Shown here: positions 1-7,768 of the stretch, piece by piece
Numbering within the stretch: the first letter of the stretch is position 1
Layout: every line of letters starts with the position of its first letter
Source: Clostridia bacterium
GTDB lineage: Bacteria > Bacillota > Clostridia > UBA1381 > UBA9506
Assembly: GCA_017407515.1 (NCBI GenBank)
Contig: JAFQWH010000093.1
Location: 1 to 47,333 of the forward strand
Direction: 5' to 3'
DNA: 47,333 nt
Translations under genes and position numbers: made by a program
Notes under the pieces: model-generated
Databases searched by the model: none
What the model was told of the DNA's origin: nothing
The model's input: the letters and a program-made list of their open reading frames with translations, nothing else

Positions 1-2025
1 GTCGTTCCAGTTCTGAACCGGACGGTAGTAACCGGTAATACGGCTGTAAACCTCTGTGACTTGACCACATTCGGGACAGGTAAAGGCTTCACCGGAAATA
101 TAGCCGTGAGTCTTACATACGGAGTATGTGGGGGACATGGTGTAGTAAGGCAGTTTATAGTTTTCTGCAATCTTACGAACCAGGTCAGCCGCAGCACGCC
201 AATCGGGCAGTTTTTCGCCTAAGAATGCGTGGAATACGGTACCGGAGGTATACAGTGTCTGTAATTCGTCCTGAATATCCAGAGCTGTGAAAATATCCTC
301 GGTGTAACCAACAGGCAGGTGAGAGCTATTGGTGTAATAGGGCTTATCATCAGCATTTTTAGCCGCTGTGATAATGTCGGGATAATGCTTTAAGTCGTGC
401 TTAGCCAGACGGAAAGCAGTAGATTCAGCCGGTGTTGCTTCTAAGTTATAGAGGTCGCCGTACTGTTCCTGATAGTCAGACAGACGGTCACGCATATGAT
501 TTAAAACATTCTTGGTAAATGCCTGTGCACGTTCATTTGTCAGGTCAGCCTTGATCCATTTTGCATTCAGGCAAGCTTCGTTCATACCAACCAAGCCGAT
601 GGTTGAGAAATGGTTATCAAAGGTGCCCAGGTAACGCTTGGTATAAGGATAGAGGCCAGCATCTAACAGCTTGCTGATAACGGTACGTTTAACCTTTAAG
701 GAACGAGCCGCAATATCCATCATTTTATCAAGACGTGTATAGAAATCAGTCTCGTTTTCAGCTAAATAAGCAATTCGGGGAATGTTAATGGTAACAACGC
801 CCACAGAACCGGTAGACTCACCGCTACCAAAGAAACCGCCGGATTTCTTACGAAGTTCACGGAGGTCAAGACGCAGACGGCAGCACATAGAACGCACATC
901 GGAAGGCTCCATGTCGGAGTTGATGTAATTGGAGAAATACGGTGTGCCGTATTTTGCGGTCATCTCAAACAGCAGACGGTTGTTTTCGGTATCAGACCAG
1001 TCAAAGTTGCTGGTAATAGAATAAGTCGGAATGGGGTACTGGAAGCCACGGCCGTTGGCATCGCCCTCAATCATGATTTCGATGAACGCCTTGTTAACCA
1101 TATCCATTTCTTTCTGACAGTCTTTATACTTAAAGTCCATCTCTTTGCCGCCAACAATACAGTTGAGCTCGGATAAGTCGTTAGGAACAACCCAGTCAAG
1201 TGTAATATTGGAGAACGGTGCCTGGGTACACCAACGGGACGGGGTATTAACGCCGTAAACAAAGGACTGGATGCACTGTTTAACTTCTTTCTGGCTTAAG
1301 TTATCCACCTTAACAAAAGGAGCAAGATAGGTATCAAAAGAAGAGAACGCCTGAGCACCTGCCCATTCATTCTGCATAATACCTAAGAAGTTAACCATCT
1401 GATTACACAGGGTGGATAAGTGGCTTGCCGGAGCGGAGGTAATCTTGCCCGGAACGCCGCCTAAACCTTCCTGAATCAGCTGTTTTAAGGACCAACCGGC
1501 ACAGTAACCGGTCAGCATGGAAAGGTCATGCAGGTGAATATCAGCATTTCTGTGAGCATTGCCGATTTCATCATCATAAATTTCAGACAGCCAGTAGTTT
1601 GCTGTAACAGCACCGGAGTTGCTCAGAATTAAACCGCCCACAGAATAGGTTACGGTTGAATTTTCCTTAACACGCCAGTCGTTAATGTTTAAATAGTTGT
1701 CCACAATGGCTTTATAGTCCACCATGGTAGCATTTAAGTTACGGATTTTTTCTCTCTGGCGACGGTAAATGATGTAAGCTTTTGCAACATCACTATACCC
1801 TGCCTTAATCAGAACAGATTCCACGCTGTCCTGAATATGTTCAACCGAAATTTTGTCATTTTCAATCTTCGGTGCAAATTCTGCTGTAACTTTTAATGCT
1901 AAAAAATCAACAATGTCCGTATGGTATTGTATCTGACAAGCTTCAAAAGCCTGTGTAATCGCGGTGCTGATTTTGCTTAAATCAAAATCTACAATCTTTC
2001 CGTCACGTTTTACAACACTATACAT
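1..2025 (-). CDS. nrdD: Anaerobic (class III) ribonucleoside-triphosphate reductase, 3' end outside window
   Basis: Reduces ribonucleoside triphosphates to deoxyribonucleotides using an oxygen-sensitive glycyl radical. The reading frame is open from an ATG at 2025 to the left edge (675 codons visible). The N-terminus (VVKRDGKIVDFDLSKI) is an ATP-cone allosteric domain over roughly residues 1-90; the body follows as a glycyl-radical reductase. Near the edge lie Cys residues in VCKTHG and CPECGQ, the expected zinc-binding site, followed by SRITGYYRPVQNWND. In this family the radical Gly lies only a few residues further, so it falls just outside the window. A GAAAGGAGAG ribosome site precedes the ATG. 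Its activase gene nrdG lies directly upstream on the same strand, and a strong promoter with NrdR-type sites sits between them. Truncation is due to the window, not to mutation. Confidence 0.97.
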   Translation of the reverse strand, partial: MYSVVKRDGKIVDFDLSKISTAITQAFEACQIQYHTDIVDFLALKVTAEFAPKIENDKISVEHIQDSVESVLIKAGYSDVAKAYIIYRRQREKIRNLNATMVDYKAIVDNYLNINDWRVKENSTVTYSVGGLILSNSGAVTANYWLSEIYDDEIGNAHRNADIHLHDLSMLTGYCAGWSLKQLIQEGLGGVPGKITSAPASHLSTLCNQMVNFLGIMQNEWAGAQAFSSFDTYLAPFVKVDNLSQKEVKQCIQSFVYGVNTPSRWCTQAPFSNITLDWVVPNDLSELNCIVGGKEMDFKYKDCQKEMDMVNKAFIEIMIEGDANGRGFQYPIPTYSITSNFDWSDTENNRLLFEMTAKYGTPYFSNYINSDMEPSDVRSMCCRLRLDLRELRKKSGGFFGSGESTGSVGVVTINIPRIAYLAENETDFYTRLDKMMDIAARSLKVKRTVISKLLDAGLYPYTKRYLGTFDNHFSTIGLVGMNEACLNAKWIKADLTNERAQAFTKNVLNHMRDRLSDYQEQYGDLYNLEATPAESTAFRLAKHDLKHYPDIITAAKNADDKPYYTNSSHLPVGYTEDIFTALDIQDELQTLYTSGTVFHAFLGEKLPDWRAAADLVRKIAENYKLPYYTMSPTYSVCKTHGYISGEAFTCPECGQVTEVYSRITGYYRPVQNWND

Positions 2026-2054
2026 GAAATTCTCTCCTTTCAAATCGTTATATA

Positions 2055-2097
2055 ATAATAAATTACGCACTAAATCTTGCGGTGCGTAATTTATTAT
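2055..2097. repeat. Perfect 16-bp inverted repeat over the nrdD promoter -10 and start region
   Basis: Arms 2055-2070 and 2082-2097 are exact reverse complements (ATAATAAATTACGCAC) around an 11-nt spacer. The promoter-proximal arm overlaps the -10 box (2093-2098). The predicted transcription start, near 2086, falls inside that arm, so the nrdD mRNA could begin with an ACGCAC...GTGCGT stem. It could be an operator for another regulator or a 5' stabilising hairpin. Confidence 0.7.
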
Positions 2098-2121
2098 ATC
2101 GTATATATATGGCTTTGTCAA
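2093..2121 (-). promoter_or_regulatory. SigA-type promoter of nrdD
   Basis: On the minus strand, TTGACA (2121-2116) and TATAAT (2098-2093) are both perfect consensus boxes with a 17-bp spacer, about 70 bp upstream of the nrdD ATG. The spacer holds an AT-rich site (2100-2115) that weakly resembles an NrdR box. Confidence 0.85.
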
Positions 2122-2129
2122 TAGAAAAA

Positions 2130-2145
2130 ACACAATATATTGTGT
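2130..2145. promoter_or_regulatory. NrdR box upstream of nrdD
   Basis: The 16-bp palindrome ACACAATATATTGTGT fits the published NrdR-box consensus (acaCwAtATaTwGtgt) at every position. It lies just upstream of the nrdD -35 box. A weaker AT-rich match is centred 30 bp away inside the promoter spacer, close to the usual distance between paired NrdR boxes. The palindrome extends to 26 bp (2125-2150) with flanking A6/T6, so it may also act as a weak terminator after nrdG, whose stop codon it touches. Confidence 0.8.
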
Positions 2146-2149
2146 TTTT

Positions 2150-2842
2150 TTATAAACCTCGCAGAGAAACCGCTGAAAGGTGCTCCAGGGCTGCATTTTG
2201 CATCTCTTTCATCACGTTTTCGCCTACTGAGTGGAGATTTTCGCCGATTAAACAGCCAGAATCGACAAAATTTTGCAAGAAATATTTCTCTGCACCTTGT
2301 ATTCGCTTGGCAATCGCCACTATATCTTGTGGTGTATGAAATTCTGCTACAACGGTAGTACGAAATTCATAAGGCACATTTCCTTCTAAAAGAAAATCAA
2401 TGCTCTCCTCTACGGCTTCTGTGGAAAAATTCTGCAAATCAACGGTTTCACCATAACGCTCCATGGAATTTTTCACGTCCATGGCAACGTAATCTATAAG
2501 TCCTTCACAAGCCAGGGCTTTGAGCCTGTCGGGAAAGCTGCCGTTGGTATCAAGCTTAACTAAAAAGCCCAGTTCTTTGACCTTACGGATAAAGTCCGGC
2601 AGTTCCTTTTGCAGCAAGGGCTCACCACCGGTAATACAAACACCGTCTAAAATTCCGACTCTCTTTTTTAAATAGGAAAGAACGGTTTCGTCAGAGTATG
2701 TCTCCCCCTCCTGCTGTTCCGTTACCAAAAGGGCATTATGACAAAAGGGGCAGCGGAAATTACACCCTTTGGTAAAAAGGGTGCAGGCAACGTGTCCGGG
2801 GTAATCTAACAATGTCAGTTTTTGAAAGCCTGAAAAATTCAT
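2150..2842 (-). CDS. nrdG: Anaerobic ribonucleotide reductase activating protein (radical SAM)
   Basis: A radical-SAM activase that generates the glycyl radical on NrdD from S-adenosylmethionine. The protein has 230 residues. The [4Fe-4S] motif is in GCNFRCPFCHN near residues 27-37 (CxxxCxxC), and the SAM-binding GGEPLL follows near residue 96. The opening FSGFQKLTLLDYPGHVACTL is typical of the longer NrdG2-type activase rather than the short enterobacterial NrdG. AAAGGAG precedes the ATG. The gene sits between an EamA transporter 17 bp upstream and nrdD 124 bp downstream. It is probably co-transcribed with the transporters, while nrdD has its own promoter. Pairing with nrdD strongly supports the assignment over other pyruvate-formate-lyase-activase-like proteins. 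Confidence 0.93.
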   Translation of the reverse strand: MNFSGFQKLTLLDYPGHVACTLFTKGCNFRCPFCHNALLVTEQQEGETYSDETVLSYLKKRVGILDGVCITGGEPLLQKELPDFIRKVKELGFLVKLDTNGSFPDRLKALACEGLIDYVAMDVKNSMERYGETVDLQNFSTEAVEESIDFLLEGNVPYEFRTTVVAEFHTPQDIVAIAKRIQGAEKYFLQNFVDSGCLIGENLHSVGENVMKEMQNAALEHLSAVSLRGL

Positions 2843-2859
2843 AGATATGCTCCTTTGAT

Positions 2860-3798
2860 TTACTGTTTAATAGCAGCTGTCGCCATCTGTTTTTCTGCCT
2901 TTTTCTGTTCAGAAACACCACCCAGGCCGGACAGCACCACCGCCACAAAGATAAGGAACGCACCGATAATTAAAGACGATGTTAATGCATCCGTACCGCA
3001 GATAACGGAAAGCACTAAGGTAATCACCGCCGAAAGAGGCATAGCCACGGAAATAAAGGTTACGTCAAGCTTAGTGGTCGCAACGGTACGCAGAAGCCAG
3101 CAAAGGGTGCCACTGCCTAACGCGTTCAGTATTAAAAGGAACAGAACCGGTGCATCAAAGGTAACCTTAATTGCCTCTAAGGGAACAGAATCTACCTTTG
3201 TAAAATGTAATACCAGCATAACCGAAAAAGACATAACCGTATGTATCCAGCGTTGAATCATTAAAAACAGTGGTGCGTGCAGGTCTTTTCCGTAAGTACC
3301 CGTTCCTACAATGTTGCCGGCATACAGAACACCGGCTAAGCCGCAAAGAATTTCCCCAACGCCGAATTTTCCACCAGCACCGCCGCCGTTTAAAACAAAA
3401 CAGCCAGCAAGACAAACAAGGCAGGAAATGGCGGTAAGCCCGTTTGGTTTTTTCCGGAACAGAATCAGCATTAAAATAGGCACCACAATACAAGAGGTAT
3501 TCTCCAAAAAAGCATACATAGACGGGGTTGTATACTGCAGGCCGATTCTTTGGGAAAGCTCTGCTAAGGAATAGCAAAGGCCCGTAATGACAGCCACGGT
3601 GAAATACTTCTTATTTAAAAGCTTAAAGGATTTCCAGGAAATAAGCGTAAACGAAATAGCAATCATCAAAGAGCAAATTGCCGTAAACGCCGTTGCGGAA
3701 TAATAGTTATAAAAATAAACGGAGTTAATTAAAGGAATAACACCCCAGATAACAATAACCAGTGCCAGATATACATAATAAATGCTCTGTTTTTTCAT
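2860..3798 (-). CDS. DMT-superfamily (EamA) transporter
   Basis: A 312-residue integral membrane protein of the drug/metabolite transporter superfamily. Two EamA repeats of about 140 residues are visible, together giving around ten hydrophobic segments. The first begins VYLALVIVIWGVIPLIN and the second near GVGEILCGLAGVLYAGNIVG. The C-terminus is polar (EQKKAEKQMATAAIKQ), as usual for a cytosolic tail. The substrate cannot be predicted; characterised relatives export amino acids or metabolites. The gene follows the AEC transporter by 15 bp and precedes nrdG by 17 bp, so the three look like one transcript. Why transporters share a transcript with nrdG is unclear. Confidence 0.88.
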   Translation of the reverse strand: MKKQSIYYVYLALVIVIWGVIPLINSVYFYNYYSATAFTAICSLMIAISFTLISWKSFKLLNKKYFTVAVITGLCYSLAELSQRIGLQYTTPSMYAFLENTSCIVVPILMLILFRKKPNGLTAISCLVCLAGCFVLNGGGAGGKFGVGEILCGLAGVLYAGNIVGTGTYGKDLHAPLFLMIQRWIHTVMSFSVMLVLHFTKVDSVPLEAIKVTFDAPVLFLLILNALGSGTLCWLLRTVATTKLDVTFISVAMPLSAVITLVLSVICGTDALTSSLIIGAFLIFVAVVLSGLGGVSEQKKAEKQMATAAIKQ

Positions 3799-3813
3799 GT
3801 TTTTTCTCTTTTC

Positions 3814-4749
3814 TTATACCAAGTTTTGCAAAAGATAGCAAACAAGGGGCAAGGTTACAAGGCTTGCAATGGTTGTGATAAACAAGCCCACCGCTGTGTA
3901 TTCATAGTCAGCACCATGCTCATGAGCCAAAATAGTGAGAACGGTTTGAGCCGGCATTGCCGCCTCCAGCACTACAACACCCAAGATAATTTCAGGAATC
4001 CCAAAGGCCTTAAACAAAAACAGAAAGGCAACGGGCATAATCACCAATTTCAGCGGTGCAATCACAAAAATCCACCATTTTTTCAAGGTTTTTTTCACAT
4101 CAACCGTAGCTAAAGTCATACCGATAAAAATCATGGAAAGAGCTGTGGTTAAACCGCCTATACTGGTTGCTGCTTCATTTACCACCGGCGGCAATTTAAT
4201 TTGGAAGAAAAACATCAAAATAGCAATACCAAAGGAAATGGTGTTGGGATTTAAAAGCTTTTTAGCAAAGCTTTCTTTCTTATCTGAGCCGTTTTTGCTC
4301 ATCAAGAATACACCCACAGTCCACATAAACAGGTCGTTTAAAAGCCAATAGATGATGGCATAGAAAAAACCCTGATTGCCATAGGTAGCCACAATAATAG
4401 GATAGCCCATAAAAATAACGTTACCAAGGCAAGACATGAGCTGATGTGCCGCCTCTGTCGCACGGGGCACCCTTAAAAGCTTACCCGTTATAACGCCAAC
4501 GCCAAACATTGTGGCGATACAAACCAGTGACAACAGGCATACAAGCCCTAACTCACCTAATCTTGATGCTTCAAAATTTTCTTTTGAGATAGAAGAAATA
4601 ATCAGGCAGGGCAAAATAAGCTTTACTATCAGTTTGGAAATAGAATCTTTATGCTTTGCTTCCACATATCCCGTTTTCACGACTAAAAAACCCAAAAGCA
4701 TAATAATGGCAAGCATACCTACCTGTTTTACAACCGTAATAAATTCCAT
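3814..4749 (-). CDS. AEC-family (auxin efflux carrier-like) permease
   Basis: A 311-residue membrane protein with about ten transmembrane segments and the membrane-transporter (Mem_trans) layout of the AEC family. It opens with a hydrophobic helix (MLAIIMLLGFLVVKTGYVE), has a central ELGLVCLLSLVCIATMFGVG segment, and ends with the conserved-looking EAAMPAQTVLTILAHEHG. Bacterial members move malate, malonate or other small carboxylates, or are uncharacterised; 'auxin' is only the family name. It is the first gene of the minus-strand run that continues to the EamA transporter and nrdG, with a SigA-type promoter 55-85 bp upstream. The substrate is unknown. Confidence 0.88.
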   Translation of the reverse strand: MEFITVVKQVGMLAIIMLLGFLVVKTGYVEAKHKDSISKLIVKLILPCLIISSISKENFEASRLGELGLVCLLSLVCIATMFGVGVITGKLLRVPRATEAAHQLMSCLGNVIFMGYPIIVATYGNQGFFYAIIYWLLNDLFMWTVGVFLMSKNGSDKKESFAKKLLNPNTISFGIAILMFFFQIKLPPVVNEAATSIGGLTTALSMIFIGMTLATVDVKKTLKKWWIFVIAPLKLVIMPVAFLFLFKAFGIPEIILGVVVLEAAMPAQTVLTILAHEHGADYEYTAVGLFITTIASLVTLPLVCYLLQNLV

Positions 4750-4803
4750 GTCATAAACTCCATTCTTTTCTAAACCGTTATTTTCTTAAAATCATGTACA
4801 GTA

Positions 4804-4833
4804 ATTATATCATACCACGACTTCGACCGTCAA
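4804..4833 (-). promoter_or_regulatory. SigA-type promoter of the AEC-EamA-nrdG run
   Basis: On the minus strand, TTGACG (4833-4828), an 18-bp spacer and a perfect TATAAT (4809-4804) precede the AEC gene start at 4749. Confidence 0.65.
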
Positions 4834-4879
4834 TATTCTTCCCTTTTTATTCTGACAATTTTCGGACAGGAAATACGTT

Positions 4880-4907
4880 CACATTTTCTCAACCGAAGCA
4901 TATACTA
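4880..4907 (+). promoter_or_regulatory. Possible mother-cell (SigK-like) promoter of cwlJ-gerQ
   Basis: CACA (4880-4883) and CATATACTA (4899-4907) fit the SigK -35 (mACm) and -10 (CATAnnnTA) patterns, but the 15-bp spacer is one or two bases short of the usual 16-17. A mother-cell sigma factor would suit the two downstream spore-coat genes. The motifs are short, so chance is possible. Confidence 0.35.
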
Positions 4908-4967
4908 ATCATACAGAGCCCGATATTCCACGGAAAAAGTTTGGGCAGAAAGGCTGTGAAAATTGGA

Positions 4968-5408
4968 ATGGCTTTTTCAGACAGGGAGTTACTCGCACGG
5001 CTTGTACAATGCGAGGCAGGCGGCGAAGGTGACAACGGTATGCGTGCCGTGGCAAGTGTTGTTATGAACCGCGTCCGTGCCCCCGGCGGCGAATATGCCC
5101 GCATTGGTCGGGGTAGCGTTCGCAATATTATTTTTCAGGAGGGGCAGTTTACCTGCATCAAAGAAGTGGTTGCCGGACAGTATAACGCACAGAACATCTA
5201 TAATATGCGTCCTGAGGCTATCCACTATGAAATTGCTGACTGGGCAATCGCCGGCAACAGACTTCCTCCCTTAGGGCAGGCTTTGTGGTTTTTTAACCCT
5301 TACCGCCCTACCTGCCAGCAGAATTTTCCCAGTCGGGTGGGTTATTTTGTAACCCGTATTGTCAATCATTGTTTTTACAATCCAACAGATGCTTATTTTC
5401 AAACGTAA
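4968..5408 (+). CDS. cwlJ: Spore cortex-lytic cell wall hydrolase, CwlJ-like
   Basis: A SleB/CwlJ-type (Hydrolase_2) enzyme that cleaves modified cortex peptidoglycan during germination. From the ATG at 4968 it has 146 residues, close to the 142 of B. subtilis CwlJ, with no signal peptide or binding domain; SleB proteins carry both. The motif RLVQCEAGGEGDNGMRAVAS contains the family's catalytic Glu. The C-terminus has FFNPYRPTCQQNFP and NHCFYNPT, matching the CwlJ ending. An upstream in-frame ATG at 4794 would add 58 residues with no resemblance to the family, so it was not used. No clean ribosome site precedes 4968; a GTG at 4956 behind GAAAGG is a weak alternative. gerQ follows 26 bp later, the arrangement known from Bacillus, where GerQ is needed for CwlJ to localise in the coat. 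Confidence 0.88.
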   Translation: MAFSDRELLARLVQCEAGGEGDNGMRAVASVVMNRVRAPGGEYARIGRGSVRNIIFQEGQFTCIKEVVAGQYNAQNIYNMRPEAIHYEIADWAIAGNRLPPLGQALWFFNPYRPTCQQNFPSRVGYFVTRIVNHCFYNPTDAYFQT

Positions 5409-5434
5409 TTTAAATCGGAAAGGAATGTGAAAGC

Positions 5435-5950
5435 ATGCCAAATGACACCATGCAAACCACTCAAGAAACAGGCTGGATTGGAGCTACCTCGCCGGAAACC
5501 GGCGGACGCAGCATTCCGGGATATTTTTATGAAGCACCCTCTATGGCAGGAAATGCCGGAAGTGGTATGAACCGCCCCGAGCCTGTAACGTCGCCCAATC
5601 TATCACCCCAGGAATCGCCGGAGGCTGTAGGAAATCCCCAGAACACCCAGGAAGCATACGCCGGCTCATTCCAGGCAGCACTCCAGAACAATCTGGGCTA
5701 TTTTGTGGTCATCGAGTTTTTAATCGGCACCAACGGGCTCACGGAAAAAGAGGGGATTCTCTATGCCGTTGGCAACAATTTCGTGACTCTCTATGAGCAG
5801 GAAACCGACCGCTATATTGTCTGCGATTTATACTCCATTAAATTCGTTACCTTCTTCCGTCAAAGCCCGTCATACATAATCAGCCCTAACGCCGTTGGCA
5901 ATTCAAGAGCACCGAGAAATTACGGCGGCATGGTCCCCAGAGGATATTAA
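5435..5950 (+). CDS. gerQ: Spore coat protein GerQ
   Basis: A coat protein required for CwlJ function in germination. It has 171 residues (B. subtilis GerQ has 181). The first 90 or so are low-complexity, rich in Pro, Gly, Gln and Ser, and may be cross-linkable. The conserved domain starts near residue 85 (FQAALQNNLGYFVVIEFLIG) and runs through EGILYAVGNNFVTLYEQETD and CDLYSIKFVTFF, the Spore_GerQ signature. A GGAAAGGA ribosome site lies 10 nt before the ATG. It directly follows cwlJ, and a very strong terminator follows its stop codon, so the two form a compact bicistronic unit. The tail (PRNYGGMVPRGY) is Gly/Tyr-rich, as in many coat proteins. Confidence 0.93.
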   Translation: MPNDTMQTTQETGWIGATSPETGGRSIPGYFYEAPSMAGNAGSGMNRPEPVTSPNLSPQESPEAVGNPQNTQEAYAGSFQAALQNNLGYFVVIEFLIGTNGLTEKEGILYAVGNNFVTLYEQETDRYIVCDLYSIKFVTFFRQSPSYIISPNAVGNSRAPRNYGGMVPRGY

Positions 5951-5994
5951 AACAGTAAAAAGCAACCGAAATTTCGGTTGCTTTTTACTGTTTT
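5949..5994. terminator. Long perfect-palindrome terminator after gerQ
   Basis: 23-bp arms (5949-5971 and 5972-5994) are exact reverse complements with no spacer, starting two bases inside the gerQ stop codon. The core is AGCAACCGAAA/TTTCGGTTGCT and the arm ends in a T-run. It should stop transcription in both directions. Confidence 0.9.
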
Positions 5995-6109
5995 TTCTTC
6001 TGTTTCAGGTTATATCTTCCTGAAACGGATAATAACAATGAAAAAGGATATGCTTAGCATTGTAAAAGCTTGCAAATACCCATGCAGGGACTAAGAGAGG
6101 ACAAGTTAA

Positions 6110-7714
6110 ATGAGTAAACGTTGTGCCGTTTGGTTATTGCTGATTATTATGGTATTGGCAACCTGTAACTTTGTATACTGGTCGGAGCAAAAAGAGGGGT
6201 ATCATTGCGATGAAATTTATTCCCACGGTTTATCAAACTCCACCTTTCATTACGACATCTGTGATGAAAACGGTAATATTAGATGGAACACCGCTAAAGA
6301 TATTGACGCATACATGACCGTTTCTCCGGAAAATAGGTTTGACTATGCTAATGTATACTATAACCAAAAGATAGACGTGCACCCGCCGCTGTTTTACATG
6401 ATGATGCATAGCCTTGCCTCTTTTTTCCCGGGGACTGTCTCTATCTACTTTGTTATGTTGCCGAATATTGTATTCACATTAGGAACCTGCATTTTTGTAT
6501 ATTTAATCGCTATGGGTACCATAAAAAAGCGTTCTTTAGCACTTATAAGCGTTCTCTGCTTTGCTTTTTCTGTTAACTGCATTAACATGGTTCTCTATAT
6601 GAGAATGTACGCCCAACTAACATTTTTCACAACGGCTCTCGCTTACTTGTATATCTGTCTGCGGGACCGCCGATATGAATTAACTAAAAAAACAGCGTTT
6701 GCCTTAGGTGTTGTCATATTTTTAGGGGCTTATACGCACTATTATTTTTTCATTTTCCTCTTTAGTTTTGTTTTGTTAACCATCTATGCCCTGATTCGCA
6801 AGAAGGACAAAAAACTAACCCTACGGTATCTGAAGCTTACAGGTATCACCGCCGGGCTGTATCTACTTCTATGGCCTTTTGCCTTTAAACACATTTTCGG
6901 TACCGGCAGAGGCGGACAGGCTTTTACAAATGTTGTAACTGAATCCTGGTCTGAAAGCCTTAAAAGCTATCTTACAGTCTTTAAAACAGGAGTTGGCGAG
7001 GGTATTTTTTGGCTGTTCTTATTATCTATAATCATCGGTATTTTTTTAGCCATCAGAAACAACCGACTGGTTTTAAGCCACTTGACAGAATACCAGGGCA
7101 TCGGCGGCATTGCCTTGGCAATATGCTTTTACTTCCTGATGGTCGCTAACGTTGCCCCTTTTAAGGTTGACCGGTACATTGCCGTAGTCTTTCCCTTATT
7201 TGCTGTTATCTTCGTGGCTGTTTTATATCAGGTTTGGGTCAGATTGGCGGATATATCAGAAAACAAGCAACCATTTGTCTTAGCAGTGATTACTCTTATC
7301 GTCTTTACGGGGTTAGGAGCCAGCCAATATCAAAGTCTGCACCGGGCAGAAGCCAGCAACGAGGAGAAAAACTATCTGTTTCGGATTATGCCGGAAAATC
7401 AGGCGGTTTTTGATGCGTACGCCGATACGAAATGCATTATGGTGCCGGCGGACGAATGGCAATTTTTAAGAAATTTTCCGGACTATAAACATTTTTGCGA
7501 AACGGCATTTGTCCGCGACTATGATATTGAAAAATTAAAGGAAGACCCCCATTTAGCAGAAGAAGATGAGTGTATTCTCTACGTCAGTATGTTTCTGAAT
7601 GCAGACGAGATTGTAGAAAAGGTTAAAAACACCTGCGGCTTTGATTCCCACGGCTTATTAGCCGAAGCAAACTCACGGAATTGGGCAAAAATATACCGCA
7701 TTTATAAACAATAA
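6110..7714 (+). CDS. GT39/ArnT-like polytopic membrane glycosyltransferase
   Basis: A 534-residue protein with an N-terminal membrane helix (AVWLLLIIMVLATCNFVYW), then a first extracytoplasmic loop with YHCDEIYSHGLSN, the Asp-Glu typical of GT-C enzymes that use polyprenyl-phosphate sugar donors. KIDVHPPLFYMMMHS near residue 90 matches the 'hPPLyy' motif of the PMT/ArnT superfamily. About ten further hydrophobic segments follow, then a soluble C-terminal region of some 130 residues. It probably moves a sugar from a lipid carrier to a surface polymer, lipid or protein; acceptor and sugar are unknown. It is monocistronic between two terminators, facing mnaA-tagO, so a surface-polymer role fits but is not shown. 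A short hairpin with 8-bp arms (6002-6009/6019-6026) lies in its leader. Confidence 0.85.
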   Translation: MSKRCAVWLLLIIMVLATCNFVYWSEQKEGYHCDEIYSHGLSNSTFHYDICDENGNIRWNTAKDIDAYMTVSPENRFDYANVYYNQKIDVHPPLFYMMMHSLASFFPGTVSIYFVMLPNIVFTLGTCIFVYLIAMGTIKKRSLALISVLCFAFSVNCINMVLYMRMYAQLTFFTTALAYLYICLRDRRYELTKKTAFALGVVIFLGAYTHYYFFIFLFSFVLLTIYALIRKKDKKLTLRYLKLTGITAGLYLLLWPFAFKHIFGTGRGGQAFTNVVTESWSESLKSYLTVFKTGVGEGIFWLFLLSIIIGIFLAIRNNRLVLSHLTEYQGIGGIALAICFYFLMVANVAPFKVDRYIAVVFPLFAVIFVAVLYQVWVRLADISENKQPFVLAVITLIVFTGLGASQYQSLHRAEASNEEKNYLFRIMPENQAVFDAYADTKCIMVPADEWQFLRNFPDYKHFCETAFVRDYDIEKLKEDPHLAEEDECILYVSMFLNADEIVEKVKNTCGFDSHGLLAEANSRNWAKIYRIYKQ

Positions 7715-7722
7715 CAACAAAA

Positions 7723-7763
7723 AGGCTGTAGCAAAATAAAAAACTTTGCTACAGCCTATTTTT
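7723..7763. terminator. Bidirectional terminator between the GT39-like gene and mnaA
   Basis: 13-bp arms AGGCTGTAGCAAA (7723-7735) and TTTGCTACAGCCT (7745-7757), followed on the plus strand by ATTTTTA. It separates two convergent genes. Confidence 0.88.
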
Positions 7764-7768
7764 ATATG

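Noticed and set aside
4794-4967. N-terminal extension of CwlJ from an upstream ATG
   Set aside because: It covers the putative promoter region and has no similarity to CwlJ; from 4968 the length fits B. subtilis CwlJ.
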